64,000 nucleotides of DNA from JADLHS01 sp049840435 (GCA_049840435.1 JASGKY010000029.1:1-64000); one strand, 5' to 3'; shown: positions 10,650 through 20,065, counted from the first letter of the stretch. Translations and numbers: made by a program. Notes: generated from the letters alone by a model not told the origin.

Positions 10650-11267
10650 ATGAAAAAAACACTAACAACATTGGCACTTGTAGCAGTGACGGCGGCGTCA
10701 TTCGCGCAAGGTATTGTCAACTTTGGTAACAGCTCTACTACGCTTATTTCAGCGAATGGTACGAGTATCCCCGGTAGCGCGACGAGCACGTTCTACTTCG
10801 CTATTTTCATGGCGCCGTCGGGCACTGTAACGGCGGACTTCACGACTCTTCCTACCGCAACTGCGTTTACTGCTGATTGGGGTTCTGCCCTCTTCACAAC
10901 AGTGAATCATGCATCAGCTGCTGGTCGTCTGGCGACTACCGCTGCTGCTGCTGCGATTCCTGGTTTTGCCGGTGGATCGACTGCTGACTTCATCATCCGT
11001 GGGTGGTCAGCGAACGTTGGCACTACCTACGCTTCTGCATTGGCTGCGTATAATGCTGGTGGTCAAGGCGGTGTGTTTGGTACCTCTCGCGTTGGTAACA
11101 ATATTGTTCTTAGCGATGGCGCTGGCATTCCTGTTACAACCGTATTTGGTGTTGGTGGCAACCAAGTTGGTGGTTTCAACTTGGTGCCGGTTGTCCCGGA
11201 GCTCTCCAGCATGGCGCTCGCTGGCCTCGGTGCTGCGTCCTTGTTGATTTTCCGCCGCCGCAAGTAA
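10650..11267 (+). CDS. PEP-CTERM-like exported protein, paralogue 1 (variant PEL motif)
   Basis: Signal peptide MKKTLTTLALVAVTAASFAQ, then GIVNFGNSSTTLIS, a Gly/Ala/Thr-rich beta domain, and a C-terminal sorting region VPELSSMALAGLGAASLLIF followed by RRRK. In the family the tail is a Pro-Glu-Pro motif, a hydrophobic helix and a basic end processed by exosortase. Here the motif is Pro-Glu-Leu. Four paralogues lie at 16115-18831. Conserved blocks are FYFA(I/V)FMAPS, GRLATTA, VDFIVRGWS-like, and VGGNQVGGF. The protein is probably released to or anchored at the cell surface. No exosortase gene is in this window. Confidence 0.82.
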   Translation: MKKTLTTLALVAVTAASFAQGIVNFGNSSTTLISANGTSIPGSATSTFYFAIFMAPSGTVTADFTTLPTATAFTADWGSALFTTVNHASAAGRLATTAAAAAIPGFAGGSTADFIIRGWSANVGTTYASALAAYNAGGQGGVFGTSRVGNNIVLSDGAGIPVTTVFGVGGNQVGGFNLVPVVPELSSMALAGLGAASLLIFRRRK

Positions 11268-11286
11268 TCTAATCAGTTTAATCTCA

Positions 11287-11315
11287 AGAGCCGCTCGAAA
11301 GAGCGGCTCTTTTTT
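11287..11315 (+). terminator. Rho-independent terminator after PEP-CTERM paralogue 1
   Basis: A perfect 10-bp stem AGAGCCGCTC (11287-11296), GAAA loop, GAGCGGCTCT (11301-11310), then a T run. It begins 19 bp after the stop codon at 11267. Confidence 0.92.
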
Positions 11316-11548
11316 GTTTTGAAATAAAGCTCAGGCAAATTGTGATCAACTCAAAGTAACCTTGGAAGGGGATGTTAAACTTCACTCTGCTTGAAGTCCC
11401 CGAGTCCCTGGAAAGAATTCAGCGCCAGCTATTAGATTCTCCAAGCTTGGTTCGTCTCGCTGTTTTCAAATCGATCGCACAAAGCTGGTTGCCAAAGTCG
11501 GCTTCAGCATTTTAGGCGAATGTTGCTGAAACTATTTGCTGCTGCTAA

Positions 11549-13476
11549 TTACTTCGATGGCATCGAATTATCCCGATAGGGCTGTGCTACACGATACTGT
11601 GAAGTGAGCTTTTTGTTAACCGCGGCCAAGTTGGTCAGGCCATGGCTCGCAGCCAATGATTCCGCGCGTTCTCCCATGCTGACGGCGTCGTTGAATCGCC
11701 CTGCCTCAGCGTAAGCGGCCGCCAAGGTGCAAGAAACATGGGCTCCCCATACTTGGTCAGTGCATTTGCTCGTTCGCTTAGATCTACCGCTTCACTGCCA
11801 TTTCTAACTATGGAATCCGGGTGCGTCGCTAGGATCCAAGCCAAATCATTCAAGGAGGAGGCGTTGTTTGGTGACTGCGCTATTGATTTCCGATAGGCAT
11901 TGATGCCATCGCCGGTTTTGCCGATTGTGCATAAGGCATTGCCAAGTAAATATTCGGTTTTCGGGTTTGGCTTTAGATGCAAGGCGCGAGTGTAATGCTC
12001 GATTGCCTCAACGTGTTTTCCTTGGGCTGCGAGTGCAAAACCGAGATTGCTGTATGCTTCGGCATAATCTGGGCGAAGTTGGATAGCTTGGGCATATTCA
12101 GTCGCTGCTTCTGTCATTCGGCCTTGCTCTGCCAAGGCGCTGCCAAGATTGAGATGGGTGATGGGATTCTGGCTGGTGATAGCCAATGTGTGCCGGTGTA
12201 GGGATTCCGAATTTTTCCAGTAATTGCATTGTTTCCAAGTCAGAACAGCACAAAGGCTCAACGGTATGATCGAAATTATTGCTGCGTTGTGGACTCGGTT
12301 AGGCCACTGTCCCAACACTTTCTCTACACCCCAAACTATGGCAATGAAAGGTCCGATAAGTGTAATATAGGTGTAACGATCAGCCATAGCCTGTCCGCCT
12401 ACCTGCACGATGCCGATCACAGGAACCAATGTTCCCAGATACCAAAGCCATCCGAACCATAGGTAGGGATGTTGATGGCGGTTGCGAAAGATCAGGTATG
12501 AGACTGCTGCCCCTATCAATAGTGCCAGGCCAACCGATGTGAATTGCATGGTGGTAGGGAAGGGGTAGTAGGCTGCCAGATCATTTGGCCAGGCCATTTT
12601 TTGTAGGTATCCAGCGTAGGACAGTGCGGCGTTCGCAAAACGGGCTCCGAGCGGTATGGCATTCAGATTGGCAACCGAGCCGCCGGTGCGTTGTGCTACA
12701 AAGGTCAGGATGCACGAGACAATCGTAAGGAATAAGAAGGGAAGCTTCTCCCCGATACATTTTTTCAACGTGCAGCCTCTGATTGCCTCGCTCCTGCCTA
12801 GCGCTCGGTCGAGTGGCCAATAATCAAGCAGTAACATGATAAACGGCCAAGTGACTAAAATGGGTTTACTCATCAGCCCCAATGAATAGAAGACCAGCGC
12901 ACTGCCATACCAGAGCTTGGCGCAGTTGCAGGCTGGCCCCTGACTTTTTCGTCGCGCGAACTCACTGTATGCAATCAAGGTCAACAGCCCAAACAAGGCT
13001 GCCAAGACGTCCTTACGTTCGGAAACCCAAGCGACTGATTCCACATGTAGGGGATGGAGGCCAAAGAATCCTGCCGTTATGGCGCTCCGCCAAGTTGTTC
13101 CTGTCAGCCGATAAAGCAGGAGAAATAACAGCACCGTGTTGAGGGCATGAAAAGCAACATTGGTTAGATGATGTGCCCCCGCATTTAGGCCGTAAAACTG
13201 GCAATCCAGCATGTGTGAGAGCCATGTAATGGGATGCCAGTTGCTCGCGTGTCCGGTTTCGAAGGCGGTTTTGATTCCCTCCCAGTTGACGCCTGCCTTT
13301 ATCCAAGGATTTTGAGTAACATAGTCCGGATCATCAAAATTGATGAAGTCCGCATGGCGCATCGGAAAATAATTGAATGCAACGGCTGTGAATAACGCCA
13401 AGCCGAGCCAGAGAACCAATCCTTTCCTTTGCAACGTTCCCCGAGTATGAGCTGCGGGCTTCAATGGAATGCTCAT
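11549..13476 (-). CDS. TMTC-like GT-C membrane protein with TPR domain, copy A
   Basis: An N-terminal GT-C-like membrane domain has INFDDPDYVTQNPWI in the first extracytoplasmic loop and HPLHVESVAWVSERKDVL, both characteristic of TMTC/TPR-type O-mannosyltransferase relatives. About ten helices are followed by TPR repeats from about residue 430. The ATG overlaps the stop of copy B (13473-13476), so translation is coupled. The uncorrected frame ends at 11635, but near 11730 the sequence matching copies B and C (TLAAAYAEAGRF...) continues in another frame and ends at 11549. Glycosyl transfer to exported proteins is inferred from family and context; the true substrate is unknown. Confidence 0.75.
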
Positions 13477-15977
13477 TGATGGAATGGCCGGTGTTCGCGA
13501 TAGCAGGTGAGTCGTTTTTCAGCGGCTTCTGCTAGGTGCGGTTCTGCTTTTGCCCTGGCTAAAGCCACGGTCTTTTCTGCGATCCGGATGGCATCTGCGT
13601 ATCTGCCGGCCTCCGCATATGCAGCGTCCAGAGTTCCCCAATAGCGGGTCTCCAGTTCCTTGGTATTTTCGCAAACGCGTTCCGCCAAGGCAACGGCCCG
13701 GCGGCCGTCACGAAATTCTGGCTTGGGGTGTGTTGCCAGCATCCAAGCGAGTTCGTTCAAGGTTTCGGCCCGATCCGGTTCCAGTTGGATTGAATGTTCA
13801 AGATTGCTCAGTGTCGCTTGATCATCGCTGGTGAGTGCCTTGACTAGGGCCAGATTGTAATAAACCTTGGCGGATGGTTTGATGCTCAGTGCCTTTTCAA
13901 AATAGCTGGTCGCTTCAGAAAGTTTTCCGACCGCTGCCAGCAGGGTGCCGAGCTGTTCATTGGCTTCTGCGGAATTGGGTTCGAGCCGGGCGACGAGATA
14001 AAACCATGCGCTTGCCACGTCCATTTGCCCCTTGGCAAAAAAAGTTTTTCCCTCCCGCGTGTATCGCTCTGGTAGACCTGGCTCCATTCGGATGGCGTTG
14101 GTGAAACACTGGCTGGCAGCGGCTTGCTGTCCAAGTGCTGCCAGTGCATTGCCGAGAATGGCGTTCTGGTCTGCCGGCGACGCGGAGGTTGTCTTGGGTT
14201 GCAATAGTTTTACATTTTCGCCGTGCTCATTGAGGATCAGCCAGACTTTGGCGAGCGAAATCAGTGCCTGGGGATGGTTTGGGTCCTGCGCCAGGGTGAG
14301 GCGGAAATGATTGGCCGCAGTCTGAAATTGGCCGCGTTCCGCTGCCGCCAACCCGATGGCGTAATTTGCTAGTGCGTGGTCAGGGGCAACCTGCAAGGTC
14401 TGGGCGTAATACTCCTGAGCCTTTTCATGCTGTGATAGCAACTCATAACAAACCCCCAACGCAATATAACTTGGCACATAGTTCGGTCGGACGGTGAGCT
14501 GCGCCTCAAATTCGCTGATGGCTGCGGTTATGTTGCTTTTAGCCAACAGCATGGCGCCAAGATCTTGATGTGCATCTCGAAAGTATGGATACGCCTCTAA
14601 TGCGGCGCGAAATTGCGTGATGGCCTCATCCTGCTGGCCGTTTCTGGCCAGCGCTTTGCCGAGCAGGGAGTGTGCAACTGGATTGTATTTCGTAACGTTT
14701 AGTGCGTGTCTGCAAATCGAGAAATCATCTTTCCAGGTTTTCACTTGGCAAGAGGTAATGATTAGGCAGCCGAGGGTGAGACCACCGCCGAGGCCACCAG
14801 CAACGACTCGGCCGGAACGTCGTCCTTGCAGTAAGTCGGCGACGCCCCAGGTAATAATGATAAAAATACCGATTAACGGGATATAAGTATATCGGTCGGC
14901 GAGGGCCTGTGTTCCGACTTGTACGACGCCGATGGTCGGAACCAGCGTGCCGATAAAAATAAACCATCCCACGGCTAGATAGGGTTGTTTGGCCACCCGC
15001 TTGAAGACGCTGACTGAGATAACCACTAGGAAGACGGCCGCGGCCAAAATCCCCATCGTTGGCCATTGCTCTGAGGCCGGAAATCTTAATTCCGGATGAG
15101 GATAGAAGATCGCCAGATCATCCGGCCAGATTGTCTTTCTCAGGTATTTTACATAGGAGACTACTGCGTTGGCCAGCCGGTCTTCCATGGGCAGGTTTCC
15201 GCTGGTAGACACGGCGCCGCCTTGGCGCTGGACTAAAAAGGTGATGACACAGGAAGCGATGGTCATCGCAAAAAATGGGATCTTTTCGGTCAGGATTCGG
15301 CCGCGGCCGTAGCCCAGATCCCATCTGCCTGCTTCGGGTTGGACCCGCAGTAATGGCCACAAATCGAGCAGCAACAGGACAAACGGCCAGGTGACCAACA
15401 TCGGTTTGCTCATGAGCCCGCACGCAAATAATCCCAGTGCCACCGCATACCAGACCTTAGACCGTGGACTTTGGATTTTGGAATCGTTGACGTAGCGCGT
15501 GTACGCCATCAGCGTTAGGATGCCGAAAAAGGCACTCAATACATCCTTTCGTTCCGCGATCCACGCGACACTTTCCACATGCAACGGGTGCAGGGCGAAC
15601 AGCATCGCCACCATGGCACTCCGCCAGATCGTGCCCGTCATTTGGTGCAGCAACAAGAGCAGCAAGATTGAGTTTGCGAGGTGCAAGGCCAGATTGATGG
15701 CGTGAGGTCCGGTGGGGTTCAGGCCGAATAATTGGCAATCCAGTTGGTGGGTTAGCCAAGTGAGCGGATGCCAGTTGCTGGCGTGCCCTGTGGTAAAAGC
15801 CCATTTCACGCCTTCCCAGCTCAAACCCTTTGTTACCCATTCGTTTTCGGTGACGTATTCCGAATCATCCAGCGTGATAAAATCGTGGTGGACTACGGGC
15901 CAATACACGGCGACCGTCAGTGCTCCCAGCAGCAGGCTGATCAACGCCAGTTTTGATTTGTTTCCCAGTTGCTTCAT
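13473..15977 (-). CDS. TMTC-like GT-C membrane protein with long TPR domain, copy B (834 aa)
   Basis: Intact member of the three-gene set. The membrane domain spans roughly residues 1-420, with FITLDDSEYVTENEW in loop 1 and HPLHVESVAWIAERKDVL. Then come about ten TPR units (residues 430-830; e.g. AHSLLGKALARNGQQDEAI). Related eukaryotic TMTC proteins O-mannosylate cadherins, and here the same fold would face the periplasm. The gene is divergent from PEP-CTERM paralogue 2, with 137 bp between starts. It is the first gene of a coupled pair with copy A. The donor and acceptor are not known. Confidence 0.8.
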   Translation of the reverse strand: MKQLGNKSKLALISLLLGALTVAVYWPVVHHDFITLDDSEYVTENEWVTKGLSWEGVKWAFTTGHASNWHPLTWLTHQLDCQLFGLNPTGPHAINLALHLANSILLLLLLHQMTGTIWRSAMVAMLFALHPLHVESVAWIAERKDVLSAFFGILTLMAYTRYVNDSKIQSPRSKVWYAVALGLFACGLMSKPMLVTWPFVLLLLDLWPLLRVQPEAGRWDLGYGRGRILTEKIPFFAMTIASCVITFLVQRQGGAVSTSGNLPMEDRLANAVVSYVKYLRKTIWPDDLAIFYPHPELRFPASEQWPTMGILAAAVFLVVISVSVFKRVAKQPYLAVGWFIFIGTLVPTIGVVQVGTQALADRYTYIPLIGIFIIITWGVADLLQGRRSGRVVAGGLGGGLTLGCLIITSCQVKTWKDDFSICRHALNVTKYNPVAHSLLGKALARNGQQDEAITQFRAALEAYPYFRDAHQDLGAMLLAKSNITAAISEFEAQLTVRPNYVPSYIALGVCYELLSQHEKAQEYYAQTLQVAPDHALANYAIGLAAAERGQFQTAANHFRLTLAQDPNHPQALISLAKVWLILNEHGENVKLLQPKTTSASPADQNAILGNALAALGQQAAASQCFTNAIRMEPGLPERYTREGKTFFAKGQMDVASAWFYLVARLEPNSAEANEQLGTLLAAVGKLSEATSYFEKALSIKPSAKVYYNLALVKALTSDDQATLSNLEHSIQLEPDRAETLNELAWMLATHPKPEFRDGRRAVALAERVCENTKELETRYWGTLDAAYAEAGRYADAIRIAEKTVALARAKAEPHLAEAAEKRLTCYREHRPFHQ

Positions 15978-16114
15978 TGCTGGCGGTCGAGTTTGCCCGA
16001 GTGCTTGAGCGGTTCAACTTCAAATCACTGACATGGCTGGCGCTTTTGGGCTTGCTGCTGATGATACCTCGTGAGATAAACGGCTTCAGCCAAATTCAGG
16101 AAAGGGTTCAACTT

Positions 16115-16735
16115 ATGGGAAAAATTGCCACTTTAATCACCTTGGTCGCGACCGTCACCTGCTCTTACGCCGTCGGTTTGGTGAATTTCGCCAATTCCCC
16201 TTTTACTCTGATTAGTGTCGGTGGTCAGGTGATGCCACTTCGATCCGTCCAACAATACAATTTCGCTGTTTTCCTTGCGCCTTCCACCACGGTCGCAACC
16301 ACCGGCATCACACCCTCCTATTTCGATCCGGCCTTTCAACTGGCGGCGGGTTATACCACCAACCATTATCTTGCTCCCGCCGCAGGCCGTGTGGTTCCGG
16401 TCACTGGACTGGATGTTGGGTCCGTCGCCGGGTTTGCGGGCACTACGCCGGTGGACTTTGTGGTGCGTGGTTGGTCGATCAATCTTGGTGCAACTTGGGC
16501 TGAGGCGTTGGTGAATTGGAATCATGGCGCGCCACTCATCCCGGATGCTGTTATGGGCTCCTCCACGATCGGAAATGATTTATACCTTGGCGACGGAGGG
16601 ATTTTTCCAAACTCAACCTTGTTTGGGGTCGGGCAAAATCAGGTGCAGGGCTTTAATTTGGTGCCAGAACCGACCTGTGCCGTTTTGGGTGGACTGGGCG
16701 CCCTGGCCATGGTCATGATGCGCCGGCGAAAGTAG
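16115..16735 (+). CDS. PEP-CTERM exported protein, paralogue 2 (most divergent)
   Basis: I start it at ATG 16115 (MGKIATLITLVATVTCSYAV, a signal peptide). The longer open frame from 15953 would run into the divergent gene. GLVNFANSPFTLIS corresponds to the N-terminal block of the other paralogues, and the tail is VPEPTCAVLGGLGALAMVMM with RRRK. It is clearly less similar to paralogues 3-5 than those are to each other, which suggests an older duplication. It is probably a surface or matrix protein sorted by an exosortase encoded elsewhere. Confidence 0.82.
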   Translation: MGKIATLITLVATVTCSYAVGLVNFANSPFTLISVGGQVMPLRSVQQYNFAVFLAPSTTVATTGITPSYFDPAFQLAAGYTTNHYLAPAAGRVVPVTGLDVGSVAGFAGTTPVDFVVRGWSINLGATWAEALVNWNHGAPLIPDAVMGSSTIGNDLYLGDGGIFPNSTLFGVGQNQVQGFNLVPEPTCAVLGGLGALAMVMMRRRK

Positions 16736-16819
16736 CAAAACGGAACTGAGCCTCACCGCTTCAAATATCGGAACGCAGTCCAACATCAGTGCAGAATCAA
16801 AACGTCTAAAAGGAAAAGT

Positions 16820-17452
16820 ATGAAAACCATTCTCGCAATAATCTTATCTGGGGTCGTGGCTTCCGGTGCGCTCGCGCAAGGAATCGTCAATTTTGGCAAC
16901 AGCTCAAGCACGCTAATCTCAGTGGATGGCGTTGCTATGCCGGGGAGTTCGGTCAGCACGTTCTACTTTGCCGTCTTCATGGCGCCGTCGGGCACTGTCA
17001 CGGCGGATTTCACGACCATTCCTAACGCGACTGCGTTTACTGATCCCACTTGGGGTTCTGCCCTTTATACAACCGTGAACCATGCTACGGCGGCTGGACG
17101 TTTGGCGACTACGGCTGCTGCGGCTCAAATCCCTGGTTACGCCGGTGGTTCGACTGCCGATTTTATTATCCGCGCCTGGTCCGCGAACGCTGGGACTACA
17201 TACGCTCAAGCTCTCGCTGCTTACAACAGCGGTAGCGTGCCCTCAGCCATCTTTGGTACTTCCGCTCGTATCGGTAACAACATTGTTCTTAGCGATGGTG
17301 CTGGTATTCCAGTCACGACGTTGTTCGGTGTTGGTGGTAATCAGGTTGGCGGCTTCAACCTCATTACCCAATTTCCCGAGCCCTCTAGCATGGCGCTCAC
17401 AGGCCTCGGCGCGGCGTTCTTGCTGGTTTTCCGCCGGCGGAATGCGGTTTGA
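16820..17452 (+). CDS. PEP-CTERM exported protein, paralogue 3
   Basis: Signal peptide MKTILAIILSGVVASGALAQ, the block GIVNFGNSSSTLIS, a Gly/Ala/Thr-rich domain and the C-terminal FPEPSSMALTGLGAAFLLVF with RRRNAV. AGGA at 16811-16814 gives a reasonable ribosome-binding site. It is first in a tandem of three close copies (16820, 17520, 18199) separated by about 67 bp of related spacer. The DNA similarity of neighbouring copies and spacers points to recent tandem duplication. The function is unknown beyond an exported, probably surface-associated role. Confidence 0.82.
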   Translation: MKTILAIILSGVVASGALAQGIVNFGNSSSTLISVDGVAMPGSSVSTFYFAVFMAPSGTVTADFTTIPNATAFTDPTWGSALYTTVNHATAAGRLATTAAAAQIPGYAGGSTADFIIRAWSANAGTTYAQALAAYNSGSVPSAIFGTSARIGNNIVLSDGAGIPVTTLFGVGGNQVGGFNLITQFPEPSSMALTGLGAAFLLVFRRRNAV

Positions 17453-17493
17453 ATCACCGCGTCAGAGCCTAAGCAGTCTGTTGGTGAGGAATT

Positions 17494-17510
17494 AAGATTT
17501 TGTAAATCTT
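17494..17510 (+). promoter_or_regulatory. Leader hairpin before PEP-CTERM paralogue 4
   Basis: AAGATTT-TGT-AAATCTT, directly followed by GGGGAAAAT and the ATG at 17520. It corresponds in position to the hairpin at 18174-18189, whose stem bases differ. Confidence 0.55.
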
Positions 17511-17519
17511 GGGGAAAAT

Positions 17520-18131
17520 ATGAAAACTATCCTGTCAATAATCATAACTGTGGTCGTGGCCTCTGGTGCGCGGGCGCAAGGAATTGTCAACTTTGGCAAC
17601 AGCTCCAGCACGCTGATTTCAGCAATGAACTACGGCATCATGCCGGGCAGTTCGGTTAAAACGTTTTATTTCGCAGTGTTCATGGCCCCGTCAACCACCG
17701 TGACTTCAGATTTTCAGTCCCAGCCATCTTTCGGTGATCCCAGCTGGGGCAGCCCTCTTTATACCACTGTTAATCACGCAACGGCCGCCGGTCGTCTGGC
17801 GACGACGGCTGGTGCGGCGGTGATACCGGGTTTTGCCGGTGGTTCCACGGTGGACTTCATCGTCCGTGGTTGGTCTGCGGATGCAGGTGCTACCTATGCC
17901 CAAGCCTTGTTGTCTTGGTCCTCCGGCGGTCCTGGTATGGATGGCAGTTCTCGAATTGGCAATAACCTTGTTCTTAGCGATGGTGCTGCTATTCCGGTGA
18001 CGACGCTGTTTGGTGTTGGCGGTAATCAGATTGGTGGATTCTTTATCGGAGTTCCCGAGCCCTCCAGCCTAGCTTTCACGGGGCTTGGTGCGGCGGCCTT
18101 GCTGGTTTTCCGCCGGCGGAATGCGGTTTGA
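17520..18131 (+). CDS. PEP-CTERM exported protein, paralogue 4
   Basis: Signal peptide MKTILSIIITVVVASGARAQ, GIVNFGNSSSTLIS, a central Gly/Ala/Ser-rich domain, and the sorting tail VPEPSSLAFTGLGAAALLVF with RRRNAV. It differs from paralogue 3 by small indels in the variable middle (near residues 60-70 and 130-140). A hairpin lies just before the ribosome-binding site. It is probably exported and cut or anchored by an exosortase. Confidence 0.82.
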   Translation: MKTILSIIITVVVASGARAQGIVNFGNSSSTLISAMNYGIMPGSSVKTFYFAVFMAPSTTVTSDFQSQPSFGDPSWGSPLYTTVNHATAAGRLATTAGAAVIPGFAGGSTVDFIVRGWSADAGATYAQALLSWSSGGPGMDGSSRIGNNLVLSDGAAIPVTTLFGVGGNQIGGFFIGVPEPSSLAFTGLGAAALLVFRRRNAV

Positions 18132-18173
18132 AACGCCGTGTCAGAACTTAAGTGGTCTGTTAGTAGGGAAGTA

Positions 18174-18189
18174 AGGCTTTGCAAAGCCT
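18174..18189 (+). promoter_or_regulatory. Leader hairpin before PEP-CTERM paralogue 5
   Basis: Perfect palindrome AGGCTTT-GC-AAAGCCT followed by GAGGAAAAT and the ATG at 18199. Compared with 17494-17510, several stem bases have changed on both sides, so pairing is kept. Confidence 0.55.
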
Positions 18190-18198
18190 GAGGAAAAT

Positions 18199-18831
18199 AT
18201 GAAAACTATCCTGTCAATAATCTTAAATGTGGTCGTGGCTTCCGGTGCGCTCGCGCAAGGAATCGTCAATTTTGGCAACAGCTCCAGCACGCTGATTTCA
18301 TGCAATGGGATTGCGATGCCAGGTAGCTCCGTCAGCACGTTCTACTTTGCTGTCTTCATGGCCCCGTCGACCACTGTCACCGCGGATTTCACATACATTT
18401 CTTCTTGGACTGCGTTTAGTGCTGATTGGGGTCCTGCCCTCTACACAACCGTGAACCATGCCACGGGGACTGGTCGTTTGGCGACTACGGCTGGTGCGGC
18501 AGTGATACCGGGTTATGCCGTCGGTTCCACGGTGGACTTCATCGTCCGTGGTTGGTCTGCAAATGTGGGAACTACATACGCCCAAGCCTTGGCAGCTTGG
18601 AACGGCGGTGGGCAAAATGGCTTATTTGGCTGGTCACGAATTGGCAATAACCTCATTCTTAGTGACGGTGGAGCGCTCCCGGTTTTCTCGCTGTTCGGTG
18701 CCGGTGGGAACCAAGTCGGCGGATTTATGATCGGAATACCCGAGCCTTCCAGCCAGGCGCTCACGGGGTTTGGCGTGGCGGCTCTGCTGTTTATCCGCCG
18801 TCGGTCGTTCGGCTGCGGCGCAAGGTGGTAA
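18199..18831 (+). CDS. PEP-CTERM exported protein, paralogue 5
   Basis: Signal peptide MKTILSIILNVVVASGALAQ and GIVNFGNSSSTLIS. The tail is IPEPSSQALTGFGVAALLFI followed by RRRSFGCGARW, longer than in the sister copies, which end in RRRNAV or RRRK. A base slip at the Arg codons could explain the extra residues. Third of the close tandem set. The last 41 bases overlap a possible minus-strand small membrane protein gene. Confidence 0.8.
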   Translation: MKTILSIILNVVVASGALAQGIVNFGNSSSTLISCNGIAMPGSSVSTFYFAVFMAPSTTVTADFTYISSWTAFSADWGPALYTTVNHATGTGRLATTAGAAVIPGYAVGSTVDFIVRGWSANVGTTYAQALAAWNGGGQNGLFGWSRIGNNLILSDGGALPVFSLFGAGGNQVGGFMIGIPEPSSQALTGFGVAALLFIRRRSFGCGARW

Positions 18832-19024
18832 TCGATGTGGCCACAGCCTTGATTTTCGCAATCGTTTTCAAGATTGCCACGCGCTCCGATTCATCCTTGT
18901 CGGTTTCAAGTCCGTTGAGCGTCGGCCAAGCAATGGCTACCTCGACCAGTCCTGCAACCAACAGCGCGAAAGCGAGGCGCACGTAGCTGGTCGGTAGCGC
19001 AATCGGTGGACGTTTGTAAAACAA
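18791..19024 (-). CDS. Possible small membrane protein
   Basis: A 77-codon frame with a TTG start. It has a basic/hydrophobic N-terminus, one clear membrane segment (LAFALLVAGLVEVAIAWPTL) and a charged tail (ETDKDESERVAILKTIAKIK). The composition looks coding, but there is no ATG, no recognised family, and it overlaps the end of the convergent PEP-CTERM gene by 41 bp. It otherwise fills the spacer between 18831 and 19126. Confidence 0.3.
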   Translation of the reverse strand: MFYKRPPIALPTSYVRLAFALLVAGLVEVAIAWPTLNGLETDKDESERVAILKTIAKIKAVATSITTLRRSRTTDGG

Positions 19025-19125
19025 GCTGAACAGGTTTGCAGGAAGCCGGAAAAGATGTTCGGAAATTTATGGACGGGCGCGTCTTGCAGAGGATAATCGG
19101 CTCCAACTCAAAACCCCTATCAACT

Positions 19126-19839
19126 ATGAAAATAATGTCATTGGTTGTAGCGGCTGTGCTGATCGTTGCCGGCTCAATCCCCACCCCCGCCGCGAGCTAT
19201 ACGGTGCCGTTGCCTTGGTCTTTGACGTTACTCGCCAACTCGCTTGATGCCGGAGCCGGCGCGACACTCAATCGCGCCGATCAGGTCATTCCCTATGTTG
19301 ACGGTGACAACATTCAGCTCTGGACCGGAGCCTCGTGGCAGGTTTGGACGATGGACTCGATTTCCTCTACCGGTTGGATCGATCCGGCGGGTAACGATGC
19401 GCCGTTGACCAGTTTGCCGATCCTCGGCCCCGGCCGAGCGTTCTTCTATGGGAAGAACTCGACCACTGCTAGTATCACCTTCACTGGTGCAGTCCGGCCC
19501 ACGAGCCCGATCAATGTTCCCGTTCCCGTTGGTTTCACCGCGCTGGGTTCGCCCCATGCGCGCGGCAATACGGTGGGACCGAATTCGAGCTCGGTGGTTT
19601 CCACGGAGTCGTTTGATTCGGGGCTGGTGTTCTCTGGGCCAATTGCGCTTCCGATCCGAGACGGTGACTTTATTCTCAAATGGAACGGTGTGCGGTTCAA
19701 CCTGTTTACGCGAGACTCGATTTCCGCTACCGGCTGGACGGACATGTTGGGAGCAGATTGTCCCGAGCCGACGCTTTTCATGGGTGAAGGTTTTTTCTAC
19801 GGTAATAACTTGGGCATATTCTTCTGGTCCCAACCCTAG
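19126..19839 (+). CDS. Exported two-repeat protein, paralogue of the 9907 gene
   Basis: The start at 19126 (MKIMSLVVAAVLIVAGSIPT) gives a signal peptide. The mature part repeats the family unit twice: DGDNIQLWTGASWQVW, DSISSTGW and a Phe-Phe-Tyr-Gly block in the first, and DGDFILKWNG, DSISATGW and GFFYGNN in the second. The unit linker is longer than in the 9907 protein. The N-terminal YSLNIVGYYNVP block is reduced to YTVPLPWSL. It sits between the PEP-CTERM tandem and TMTC-like copy C, mirroring the arrangement at 9907-13476. Function unknown. Confidence 0.78.
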   Translation: MKIMSLVVAAVLIVAGSIPTPAASYTVPLPWSLTLLANSLDAGAGATLNRADQVIPYVDGDNIQLWTGASWQVWTMDSISSTGWIDPAGNDAPLTSLPILGPGRAFFYGKNSTTASITFTGAVRPTSPINVPVPVGFTALGSPHARGNTVGPNSSSVVSTESFDSGLVFSGPIALPIRDGDFILKWNGVRFNLFTRDSISATGWTDMLGADCPEPTLFMGEGFFYGNNLGIFFWSQP

Positions 19840-19963
19840 CTGTCTTCAAAAGGGGGTTATTGGTCCGAGTCTTCTAACATGGGTCTGATGAGGTTGGAGG
19901 CTTCGCACCGCTTCGGCCGCAAGTATCGGGTAAGGTTTTGCCAAGTCCAAGAAACCCTCTGTT

Positions 19964-20065
19964 GTGTTGATCCGAAGTTGGTATGAGGCAATCCTCATCC
20001 TGTTTGCGTTGATTGGTCTTGGGGCGGTGGCGTTGTGGTTTTTCCATCGGCAAGGCGTTCGTTGA
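19964..20065 (+). other. Orphan hydrophobic C-terminal tail, possible gene remnant
   Basis: A short frame ends AILILFALIGLGAVALWFF then HRQGVR and a stop. This is a single membrane helix with a basic end, like a protein sorting tail. Only GTG or TTG starts are available and the frame is closed upstream at 19931. It could be a remnant of a sixth sorted protein or a very small membrane protein. Confidence 0.25.

Noticed and set aside
15953..16114. Upstream extension of PEP-CTERM paralogue 2
   Set aside because: It would overlap the divergent TMTC-like gene, and a signal peptide starts cleanly at 16115.
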